From the NCBI GenBank assembly GCA_900549535.1, contig UROR01000105.1, positions 1-7,095 of the forward strand: a DNA stretch of 7,095 bases. The letters are read 5' to 3'. Position numbers and translations under genes: made by a program. The notes below the pieces were generated by a model that ran no database searches, was not told the DNA's origin, and saw only the letters and a list, made by a program, of their open reading frames with translations. Below are positions 1 to 4,972 of the stretch, piece by piece. Position 1 is the first letter of the stretch. Each line of letters begins with the position of its first letter. This DNA is from an uncultured Collinsella sp. GTDB lineage: Bacteria > Actinomycetota > Coriobacteriia > Coriobacteriales > Coriobacteriaceae.

Positions 1-351
1 AAGAAGTCCGGCCTCGCCCTCTCCGGCGGTCAGCAGCAGCGCCTCTGCATCGCCCGCGCGATCGCCGCCGAACCGGAAATCCTGCTGATGGACGAACCCA
101 CCAGCGCGGTCGACCCCGTCGCCACGTTGAAGATCGAGGATCTGGTGCTGGAACTGCGCGAGAAATTCACCGTGGTGATCGTGACCCACAACATGCAGCA
201 GGCGTCGCGCATCAGCGACTACACCGCATTCTTCTTGCAGGAAGTTGCCGGCGAGCCCGCTACGCTCATCGAGTATGGTCAAACCGACGCGATCTTCACC
301 AGCCCGGTGGACTCGCGGACGGAAGACTATATCACCGGCCGCTTTGGCTGA
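1..351 (+). CDS. pstB: Phosphate ABC transporter ATP-binding protein PstB (C-terminal part; 5' end outside window)
   Basis: This is the ATPase subunit of the high-affinity PstSCAB phosphate importer; it works as a dimer on the cytoplasmic face of the PstC/PstA channel. The window holds the last 116 codons, read in frame from base 1. The ABC signature LSGGQQQR lies at local residues 7-14, Walker B ILLMDEP at 27-33 with catalytic E32, the D-loop SAVDP at 35-39, and the switch histidine in VTHN at H63. The ending TEDYITGRFG is the characteristic PstB C-terminus. The Walker A region lies upstream of the window. phoU follows 92 bases downstream on the same strand, the usual order at the end of a pst operon. 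Codons are strongly biased to G/C in third position. The PstB assignment, rather than another ABC ATPase, rests on QQQRLCIARA, THNMQQA and the C-terminus. Confidence 0.96.
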   Translation, partial: KKSGLALSGGQQQRLCIARAIAAEPEILLMDEPTSAVDPVATLKIEDLVLELREKFTVVIVTHNMQQASRISDYTAFFLQEVAGEPATLIEYGQTDAIFTSPVDSRTEDYITGRFG

Positions 352-374
352 TCGGTGCGACTAGTCCCAAGCCG

Positions 375-391
375 ATCGGACCTGGTCCGGT
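375..391 (+). other. Short hairpin in the pstB-phoU gap
   Basis: ATCGGAC and GTCCGGT form a 7-bp stem (one G-U pair) around a 3-base loop. No T-run follows, so it is not a convincing intrinsic terminator. It could be an mRNA-processing or stability element that sets PhoU levels relative to Pst. An alternative pairing uses GATCGG near the pstB stop with CCGATC at 372-377. The function is inference only. Confidence 0.3.
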
Positions 392-443
392 GCGTATTCA
401 CTGTGCGGGCGGCATGACCGCACCCAACTGATTGGAGTGAACC

Positions 444-1301
444 ATGCGCAAACTGTTTTCCCGTCAGCTCATCGAGGCCCGCCACGAGATGCTGAGCATC
501 TACGAGGCCGTCGATCTGGCCCTCCACGATGCCGTGAAGGCCTATGTGACCGACGACCGCAAGCTCGCCACCAAGACCAAGAAGCGCACGCTTTCGATTG
601 ACGCACGCTGCGCCAACCTGGAGGCCGTCTGCTACAACCTGATTGCCACGCAGTCACCGGTCGCCTCCGACTTCCGCTTGCTGCAGACGATCATCTACGT
701 CGACTTTAACCTGCAGCGCATGACCGATAAGGTTCGCCAGATTTGCCGCGCCACGCGTCATATGATCAAGGCCGACATCTCGCTGCCCAAGGAGCTTGTC
801 GGCACGGTCGAGGCCGAGGCTGAGGCCGTCTACCAGGTGCTGGGCTCTTCGCTTTCCGCGCTCGTCACCAACGACATGTCCATCATCTGCAACTTGGCCG
901 TCGAGGACGAGCCAGTGCACGCCGCCTACGAGAAGTTCTTCCGCACCTTTAACCGCATGGACACGGGCGATTTTATGGACGACGACAGCAACTATGACGA
1001 CCTGCGCCGCGCCATCATGGTATCGCGCTATCTCGATCGCATCGCCTCGATTTCCATCGATGCCGCCTGCCGTCTGACCTTCCTGTTGACCGGACAGCGT
1101 ATGACTGCCGGTGATATCGCCTGCACTGATGAGGATGAGCTCGAGAGCATGCGCGTGCCTTCGGGCGAGGGTGTTATCATGAGGCCCGCCGTCGATGCAC
1201 GCTACGTTGCCAAGGTGCCCGTTAACGAGGTCAGTGAGGGTCTTCGCTACCTGCTCGATCATCTTGAGGATGAGGACGATGGCGAGGACGACGAGGAGTA
1301 A
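444..1301 (+). CDS. phoU: Phosphate signalling regulator PhoU, with acidic C-terminal extension
   Basis: PhoU connects the Pst transporter with the phosphate two-component sensor and dampens Pho signalling and Pst activity; it is cytoplasmic and made of two three-helix bundles. The start ATG has GGAG at 434-437, six bases upstream. Family character is clear in MRKLFSRQLIEARHEML, in the first-bundle stretch around SPVASDFRLLQT (residues 71-82) with VDFNLQRMTDKV (86-97), and in the second-bundle stretch SRYLDRIASISIDAA (194-208). The usual motif in each bundle is LERxGD, with an E/D-xxx-D metal pair. Here the pairs read Q91/D95 and D198/S202, so each has lost one acidic residue. The protein has 285 residues against roughly 215-235 for typical PhoU. 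The extra 55-60 residues end in an almost purely acidic run (LEDEDDGEDDEE). It lies just after pstB and before a hairpin, so it probably ends the pst operon. Confidence 0.93.
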   Translation: MRKLFSRQLIEARHEMLSIYEAVDLALHDAVKAYVTDDRKLATKTKKRTLSIDARCANLEAVCYNLIATQSPVASDFRLLQTIIYVDFNLQRMTDKVRQICRATRHMIKADISLPKELVGTVEAEAEAVYQVLGSSLSALVTNDMSIICNLAVEDEPVHAAYEKFFRTFNRMDTGDFMDDDSNYDDLRRAIMVSRYLDRIASISIDAACRLTFLLTGQRMTAGDIACTDEDELESMRVPSGEGVIMRPAVDARYVAKVPVNEVSEGLRYLLDHLEDEDDGEDDEE

Positions 1302-1338
1302 GTAACCCCGTTCGTCGAAAGATTGTAAATACCTAAGT

Positions 1339-1376
1339 GAGCGCGGCCTTGCACATGCGGGGCCGCGCTCTTGCGT
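1339..1376 (+). terminator. Probable terminator after phoU
   Basis: GAGCGCGGCC (1339-1348) pairs perfectly with GGCCGCGCTC (1361-1370). The inner bases TTGC/GCGG extend the stem by two G-U and two G-C pairs, leaving the loop ACAT. The following TTGCGTT is only a weak T-run, so termination may be partial or Rho-assisted. The hairpin lies between phoU and yggS and probably separates the phosphate operon from the division cluster. Confidence 0.65.
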
Positions 1377-1420
1377 TAGCATGGGACTACTTGTTTGGCT
1401 GTCAGCGGAGGCGATTGGCA

Positions 1421-2158
1421 ATGGATAACTATTTGGACTTGATGCGCGCTCGCCGCGAGCAGATTCTGGAACGTTTTTATGCGGCGCTCGATCGCGCGGG
1501 CCGTCCCCACGACGCCGCGAGCCTCATTGCCGTGTCCAAGACCGTTGGTGTCGATGAGACCGTTGCCGCCATCCAGGCGGGGTATCGCCATTTTGCCGAG
1601 AACCGCCCGCAGGAGCTGGTTCGCAAGCTCACGGGTCTGGCGGAGCATCCGGAGCTGCCCGAGGTGCGCTTCGATATGATCGGCAACCTGCAGACCAATA
1701 AGATCAATGCGGTGCTGGGCTCAGCCGAGCTGATTCACTCGGTGGGTTCGCTGCATCTGGCGCAGGCGATCTCGAGCCGTGCTGTCCGCAAGATTGAGGC
1801 AGGCGAGCTCGCCGGCCCCCAGCGCGTGCTCATTGAGGTCAATGTGAGTGGTGAGGAGTCGAAGGGAGGCTTTTCGCCCGATGAGATTCGCGCCGCCGCG
1901 GGTGAGCTTGCGGAACTTGAGGGAATTTGCGTACAGGGGCTTATGACTATGGCGCCCCGGGGGAATAAGGATGTGGCACGCCGCACCTTTGCGGGGCTTC
2001 GTGAGCTGAGGGATGAGCTGGAGGCGGCGCATCCCGATTTGAACCTGCCTGAGCTTTCCTGCGGCATGAGCGAGGACTTTGAGCCTGCCCTTGAGGAGGG
2101 CTCTACGCTCGTTCGCCTGGGCAGGGTAGTATTTAGCCCGGAGTTTGCAGTAAAATAA
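1421..2158 (+). CDS. yggS: YggS/YlmE-type pyridoxal-phosphate homeostasis protein
   Basis: This is a cytoplasmic PLP-binding protein of the YggS/PROSC (PLPBP) family. It has a single TIM-barrel domain, no known enzymatic reaction, and a role in buffering free PLP and keeping vitamin B6 and amino-acid pools balanced. It has 245 residues. The PLP-binding lysine is K40 in LIAVSKT. Family motifs follow: FAENRPQE (usually FGENRVQE), MIGNLQTNK (usually WHFIGxLQxNK), VNVSGEESKGGF, GLMTMAP, and the C-terminal LSCGMSEDFEPAL and GSTLVRLGR that form the phosphate cup. ATG 1421 is chosen because GCGGAGG lies about eight bases upstream and the protein then begins where the family does. An in-frame GTG at 1337 lies inside the terminator stem and is unlikely. 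It is the first gene of the division cluster, the ylmE position in Gram-positive bacteria. The residues before MIG are F-D instead of the usual W-H. Confidence 0.95.
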   Translation: MDNYLDLMRARREQILERFYAALDRAGRPHDAASLIAVSKTVGVDETVAAIQAGYRHFAENRPQELVRKLTGLAEHPELPEVRFDMIGNLQTNKINAVLGSAELIHSVGSLHLAQAISSRAVRKIEAGELAGPQRVLIEVNVSGEESKGGFSPDEIRAAAGELAELEGICVQGLMTMAPRGNKDVARRTFAGLRELRDELEAAHPDLNLPELSCGMSEDFEPALEEGSTLVRLGRVVFSPEFAVK

Positions 2159-2218
2159 GGCTCTGAAGTGCGCACTGATTATCGGGGCGCCTGCACTAAA
2201 CCGCGAGAGGACACAACC

Positions 2219-2941
2219 ATGGGCTTCCTTGACGAGATTAAAAATAAGATGCACCTGGGCGGCCAGCAGGGTTACGACCAGGGTTATGGCCAGGACGACG
2301 ACTACGGCCACGATGACAGCTATGACGATGGTTATCAGGGCAACGGCTACAGCGGTGCTTCGGGCGAGGGCTTCTACACCCAAGACGAGCCGAGCAACGG
2401 CCTGCTTGGTCAGACGCGCCGTGGTGAAGCTGAGTCGGTTGCCGTGTATACGCGCTCCGGCCAGCTGGTCGGCGATGACTCCCGCCATGCCACGACGTAT
2501 AACCCGCCTTCGCGCTCGCAGGACAGCGTTGCGAGCGGTTATCGTCCTGGTGCCTATGACACGCCGTCGAGCTACGCCGAGAACACCCGCGCCCGTGCCG
2601 CCGCCGCGCCCTCGCCTGCACCGAGCGATGCCTCGGCCTATGCGAGCAATATCATCAACGCCACACCGCAGCTGCCGGCCTATGTCCTGCGCCCCGAGAG
2701 TTATGACGACGTGGAGACCGTAGTGCGTCGCGTTCGCACCAAGCAGCCTGTCGCACTGATTTTTGTGGGCGTACGCACCGAAGTTGCCAAGCGCGTCTTG
2801 GACTTCTCTTACGGCTTTGCCTGCGGTCTGGGTGCCACGGTCAAGGAGGTGGGCGACCGTGTGTTCATGGTGCTGCCCGCCGGCTGCGAGGTCAAAGATT
2901 CCGATCTCAAGAAGCTTCGTGCCGACGGCTACCTTAAGTAA
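2219..2941 (+). CDS. sepF: Cell-division protein SepF
   Basis: SepF anchors FtsZ filaments to the membrane and, in actinobacteria, which lack FtsA, is the main Z-ring tether. The 240-residue product has three parts. Residues 1-13 (MGFLDEIKNKMHL) form the N-terminal amphipathic membrane helix. Residues 14 to about 140 are a disordered linker whose first part is extremely rich in Gly, Tyr, Gln and Asp. Residues about 154-240 form the SepF fold, with LRPESYDDVETVV, PVALIFVG, AKRVLDFSYGFACG and the strand VFMVLP. SepF is commonly about 150-200 residues, so the linker is long. ATG 2219 has GAGAGG at 2205-2210, eight bases upstream, and gives the expected MGFLD start; an in-frame GTG at 2168 would add 17 residues ahead of the membrane helix and is rejected. 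It follows yggS by 60 bases and is followed after 21 bases by yggT. No ftsZ gene is nearby. Confidence 0.94.
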   Translation: MGFLDEIKNKMHLGGQQGYDQGYGQDDDYGHDDSYDDGYQGNGYSGASGEGFYTQDEPSNGLLGQTRRGEAESVAVYTRSGQLVGDDSRHATTYNPPSRSQDSVASGYRPGAYDTPSSYAENTRARAAAAPSPAPSDASAYASNIINATPQLPAYVLRPESYDDVETVVRRVRTKQPVALIFVGVRTEVAKRVLDFSYGFACGLGATVKEVGDRVFMVLPAGCEVKDSDLKKLRADGYLK

Positions 2942-2950
2942 AGACAAGAC

Positions 2951-2956
2951 GAGGAG
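2951..2956 (+). promoter_or_regulatory. Ribosome binding site pointing to a non-canonical yggT start
   Basis: GAGGAG sits nine bases after the sepF stop codon and six bases before ATC 2963. No ATG, GTG or TTG occurs in the yggT frame between the sepF stop (2939-2941) and 3041. This site therefore decides the yggT start: ATC 2963 is at ideal spacing, while ATT 2957 directly abuts the motif. Confidence 0.7.
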
Positions 2957-2962
2957 ATTCCC

Positions 2963-3244
2963 ATCAACATCTACACTATCGTCCAGCTGGTCAACACGCT
3001 GTTCAACTTCTATTCCACGCTCATTGTCGTCTACTGCTTTATGACGTGGATTCCCATGAAGCAGGGCGGTTTGCTTCAGGATATTGCTGCGGTGCTCGAT
3101 AGCGTGTGCGGTCCGTGGCTCAACCTGTTCCGTCGTTTCGTTCCGCCGATGGGCGGTATCGATTTTTCGCCGGTCGTTGCGATTATTGCGTTGCAGTTGG
3201 TGCAGAGGCTGGTTCTGCAGCTTCTTATAGGTATACTCGTATAG
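2963..3244 (+). CDS. yggT: YggT/YlmG family membrane protein, apparent ATC start
   Basis: This small integral membrane protein belongs to the YggT/YlmG family, which is linked genetically to division and envelope functions in bacteria and to nucleoid distribution in plastids; its biochemistry is unknown. From ATC 2963 it has 93 residues (initiator-N-I-Y-T-I-V-Q). The first hydrophobic segment spans about residues 5-27. A hallmark amphipathic middle follows, with CGPWLNLFRRFVPPMGGIDFSP at about 51-72, and then a second hydrophobic segment VVAIIALQLVQRLVLQLLIGI. PWLNLFRRFVPP and GGIDFSP are the family signature. The first in-frame ATG, at 3041, would delete the first transmembrane segment and has no matching ribosome binding site, so it is probably an annotation trap. 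The reading frame is the same as sepF, separated only by its TAA, so coupling or readthrough is conceivable. A sequencing error changing ATG to ATC cannot be excluded. Confidence 0.85.
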   Translation: MNIYTIVQLVNTLFNFYSTLIVVYCFMTWIPMKQGGLLQDIAAVLDSVCGPWLNLFRRFVPPMGGIDFSPVVAIIALQLVQRLVLQLLIGILV

Positions 3245-3305
3245 AACTGGCTTAGTAACTTACGTCGGGCGTGTAGCGCCGAGGCGATGATAAAGGAGAC
3301 TTGTT

Positions 3306-3980
3306 ATGGCTATTACCCCTGCAGACATCCAGGCTCAGACTTTCTCTGAGGCCAAGCGTGGCTACGATCCTGCCGAGGTCGACGTCTTCTTGGAGACGCT
3401 GTCCTCCGAGGTTGACGCTATGCTCGCTAAGATCGTCGACCTTAAGGGTCGTCTGACTGCTACCGAGCAGCAGCTTGCCGATGCCCAGGCTCAGCTTGCC
3501 CAGGCTCAGGATGCCACCGCCCAGGCCGTTCCTGCCGCCCCCGTGGCTGCTCCCGCCCCTGACTTCTCCGCTCAGGAGCGCCAGATTTCCGCTGCCCTGA
3601 TCGCTGCCCAGCAGACCGCTGAGACCATCGTCAACGATGCCAACGAGAACGCTGAGCGTATCCGCAACGAGGCTGACGCTAAGGCCCGCGAGGTTATCCG
3701 CCAGGCTCTGACCGAAAAGCAGGCCGAGCTCGAGGAAATCGACCGTCTGAAGGCTTCCCGCGAGGAGTTCAAGGCCGAGTACCTCAAGCTCATCCAGCAC
3801 TTCATGGATGATGCCCAGAACTCCTTCCCGGCCGACCTTATGGCCTCCACGCCGGTCGGTTCTGCCGCTTCTCCTGCGGTGACTGTTCCCGCCGAGCCGC
3901 TGCCCGTCGCTGACCCGGTTGTCCCCGTGGCCGATCCTTTCGCCCCGATCGACAACTTTGCCGCCGACGACTTGGACTAA
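3306..3980 (+). CDS. divIVA: DivIVA (Wag31-like) polar/septal scaffold protein
   Basis: DivIVA is a coiled-coil protein that binds negatively curved membrane at poles and septa and recruits growth or division partners; in actinobacteria it usually directs polar growth. The product has 224 residues. The N-terminal lipid-binding domain is plain: ITPADIQAQTFSEAKRGYDPAEVDVFLETL (3-32), with the crossed-loop residues KRGY at 17-20. A first coiled coil reaches about residue 75, followed by an Ala/Gln/Pro linker (about 60-93). A long coiled coil follows (about 95-165: TAETIVNDANENAERIRNEAD, EKQAELEEIDRL). The tail of about 45 residues is rich in Val, Pro, Ala and Asp. AAGGAG (3293-3298) lies seven bases before the ATG. 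Codon choice (many GCT, CGT, GTT) differs from pstB and suits a highly expressed gene. A TATACT at 3232-3237 could be a -10 box for an extra promoter, but I see no good -35. The gap to yggT is 61 bases; ylmH, often located between them, is missing. Confidence 0.93.
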   Translation: MAITPADIQAQTFSEAKRGYDPAEVDVFLETLSSEVDAMLAKIVDLKGRLTATEQQLADAQAQLAQAQDATAQAVPAAPVAAPAPDFSAQERQISAALIAAQQTAETIVNDANENAERIRNEADAKAREVIRQALTEKQAELEEIDRLKASREEFKAEYLKLIQHFMDDAQNSFPADLMASTPVGSAASPAVTVPAEPLPVADPVVPVADPFAPIDNFAADDLD

Positions 3981-4006
3981 CATTCGTCCTACAATTTAGT
4001 ATCTCG

Positions 4007-4036
4007 AAAGGATCCGCAGCTTGCGGGTCCTTTTTT
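4007..4036 (+). terminator. Intrinsic terminator of divIVA
   Basis: AGGATCCGCA (4009-4018) pairs with TGCGGGTCCT (4022-4031) through nine Watson-Crick pairs and one G-T pair, with loop GCT. A run of T follows to 4036, and the A's at 4007-4008 can extend the stem. It lies 27 bases after the divIVA stop. Confidence 0.92.
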
Positions 4037-4070
4037 ATGACTGTGCAGGGTGTGCAGGGGCGCGCAACAT

Positions 4071-4108
4071 AAAAAACCGAGCCCTGCACATAGTGGCGCA
4101 GAACTCGG
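4071..4108 (-). terminator. Intrinsic terminator of the nitroreductase gene
   Basis: On the minus strand CCGAGTTCTGC (4108-4098) pairs with GCAGGGCTCGG (4087-4077) as an 11-bp stem with two G-U pairs, around a 10-base loop, and is followed by TTTTTT (4076-4071). It stands about 50 bases beyond the nitroreductase stop and faces the divIVA terminator, so the two convergent units are insulated. Confidence 0.88.
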
Positions 4109-4130
4109 CGAATGGGTGAGCGGTCAAGGG

Positions 4131-4158
4131 TAGGTTTTAAGGCATGTCCCAAAACCTA
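4131..4158 (-). repeat. Inverted repeat across the nitroreductase stop codon
   Basis: TAGGTTTT (4131-4138) is perfectly inverted as AAAACCTA (4151-4158), separated by 12 bases. The right arm contains the TAG stop (minus strand, 4158-4156). It is A/T-rich with no T-run after it, so it is more likely an accessory 3' hairpin than the terminator. Confidence 0.5.
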
Positions 4159-4686
4159 CTTGAGGAGGAAGTCGGAGAGGGGAATGGTACGGGCCTCGCG
4201 ATGCTCGGGATCGGCGATGTGGTCGGCAGGATATCCACAGACGAGCATGTGATAGGGATAGACGCCCTTGGGCAGATTGAACTGCTCCTGTGCCACCCCA
4301 GGCTTAAAATGGCATACCCAGCACGTTCCCAGGCCCTGCTCGGTGGCCTCCATCATCATCTGATCGCAGACGATCGAAGTATCGATGGCACTCGAGTTCA
4401 TCTGATCATACGGGCGCACCCAGGCATCATCGGTAACGCTGCAAATAAGGAAGATAAGCGGAGCGCCAAAGATAGACCCATCACGAGCAAACCGGGGCTG
4501 ACAAGCAGCTGCCTTCTCCAGAAGCTCAGGCGTATCCAACACCATCACACGGGTTGGATGATTATTACAAGCAGAAGGAGCAATCCGCCCAGCCTCAACA
4601 ATGGCATCCACCACAGCTTGCTCAACGGAACGATTCTCAAACTCGCGACAAGAATACCGACCCCGAGCCAGATCCAAATAAGACAT
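4156..4686 (-). CDS. Nitroreductase-family FMN-dependent oxidoreductase
   Basis: This is a small flavoprotein (176 residues) of the nitroreductase superfamily; members use NAD(P)H and FMN to reduce nitro compounds, quinones or flavins, usually as cytoplasmic homodimers. The substrate cannot be told from sequence. FMN-contact motifs are visible: RYSCREF with R10, S12 and R14 near the start, IAPSACNNHPTRVMVL (35-50), the strand PLIFLICSV, the helix DTSIVCDQMMMEATEQGLGTCW, and the C-terminal VCGYPADH. ATG 4686 is chosen because GGAGGG (4697-4692) lies five bases upstream and the protein then begins as the family does (MSYLDLARGRYS). An in-frame ATG at 4752 would add a false hydrophobic leader encoded by TTTGG repeats. 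T-ending codons (TCT, TGT, AAT, GCT, TTG) are more frequent than in pstB or phoU, which may mean low expression or recent acquisition. It is monocistronic, with its own terminator. Confidence 0.9.
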   Translation of the reverse strand: MSYLDLARGRYSCREFENRSVEQAVVDAIVEAGRIAPSACNNHPTRVMVLDTPELLEKAAACQPRFARDGSIFGAPLIFLICSVTDDAWVRPYDQMNSSAIDTSIVCDQMMMEATEQGLGTCWVCHFKPGVAQEQFNLPKGVYPYHMLVCGYPADHIADPEHREARTIPLSDFLLK

Positions 4687-4718
4687 ACAAGCCCTCCAAC
4701 AATTAAAAATCAAACAAA

Positions 4719-4845
4719 CCCAAAGTAACCCAAACAGTACCCAAAGCAGCAATCAGCCAAACGCTCATCGAGGGCCAAAGTGTCCGAACGGATACCAAAG
4801 GTCCCTTCAGCCAAACCCCCCATTGCGCTAAACCTATCAGCCAAA
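4719..4845 (-). repeat. Run of TTTGG motifs upstream of the nitroreductase gene
   Basis: On the minus strand TTTGG occurs eight times between 4845 and 4720 (CCAAA on the plus strand beginning near 4720, 4730, 4741, 4757, 4775, 4795, 4811 and 4841). Three copies are the longer TTTGGCTGA, near 4755, 4809 and 4839. The closest copies are 10-11 bases apart, about one helical turn, and others are 16-30 apart. The DNA is A/T-rich compared with its surroundings. It occupies the promoter region of the nitroreductase gene; I could not identify a strong -35/-10 pair. It may be regulator binding sites or degenerate sequence. Confidence 0.45.
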
Positions 4846-4852
4846 GTTCCAA

Positions 4853-4971
4853 TGGTGGTACATAAGGGAGCGGGCCCGACCACAGATAACCTTTTGAACG
4901 ACTCTGCTTGCAGCCGGAGTGAAAAAGGTTATCAGTGGTCGGGCCCGCGACCGCCGGGACATGTACCCCCA
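4853..4971. repeat. 119-nt imperfect palindrome (long hairpin or MITE-like element)
   Basis: Bases 4870-4895 are inverted at 4923-4948 with 25 of 26 positions pairing (the exception is A4884/A4934); the core is GCGGGCCCGACCAC, then GATAACC and a T/A run. The 27-base loop can fold further (ACTC/GAGT and GCT/AGC). A second, outer pair of arms, 4853-4863 with 4961-4971, matches at 10 of 11 positions and is separated from the inner stem by unequal bulges of 6 and 12 bases. The element lies directly after the DUF47 gene stop, touching it. No T-run follows either side in terminator fashion. It may be a dispersed palindromic repeat, a non-autonomous mobile element, or a 3' mRNA-protecting structure. 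Confidence 0.85.
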
Positions 4972-4972
4972 A

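Noticed and set aside
654..1421. 255-codon minus-strand frame opposite phoU
   Set aside because: Shadow of phoU; no ribosome binding site or recognisable domain.
1337..2158. Extended YggS starting at GTG 1337
   Set aside because: The start lies within the phoU terminator stem; ATG 1421 has a ribosome site and matches the family.
2168..2941. Extended SepF starting at GTG 2168
   Set aside because: It would bury the N-terminal amphipathic helix; ATG 2219 has GAGAGG and the expected MGFLD start.
1721..2947. 408-codon open frame on the minus strand opposite yggS and sepF
   Set aside because: It is antisense to two well-supported genes, has low-complexity translation with no recognisable domain, and arises from the codon bias of the real genes.
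3252..3983. 243-codon minus-strand frame opposite divIVA
   Set aside because: Gly/Leu/Ser-rich mirror of the divIVA coiled-coil codons; ends at the divIVA terminator side with no promoter.
4144..4728. 194-codon plus-strand frame opposite the nitroreductase
   Set aside because: Antisense shadow; the minus-strand protein has clear FMN-binding family motifs.
4156..4752. Longer nitroreductase starting at ATG 4752 with a membrane-like N-terminus
   Set aside because: The 22 extra residues are encoded by TTTGG repeats; the good ribosome site GGAGGG and the family start both point to ATG 4686.
4703..4972. 89-codon minus-strand frame between the DUF47 and nitroreductase genes
   Set aside because: Its Trp/Leu-rich translation simply reflects the TTTGG repeats and the palindrome arms; starts with TTG, has no ribosome site, no domain.
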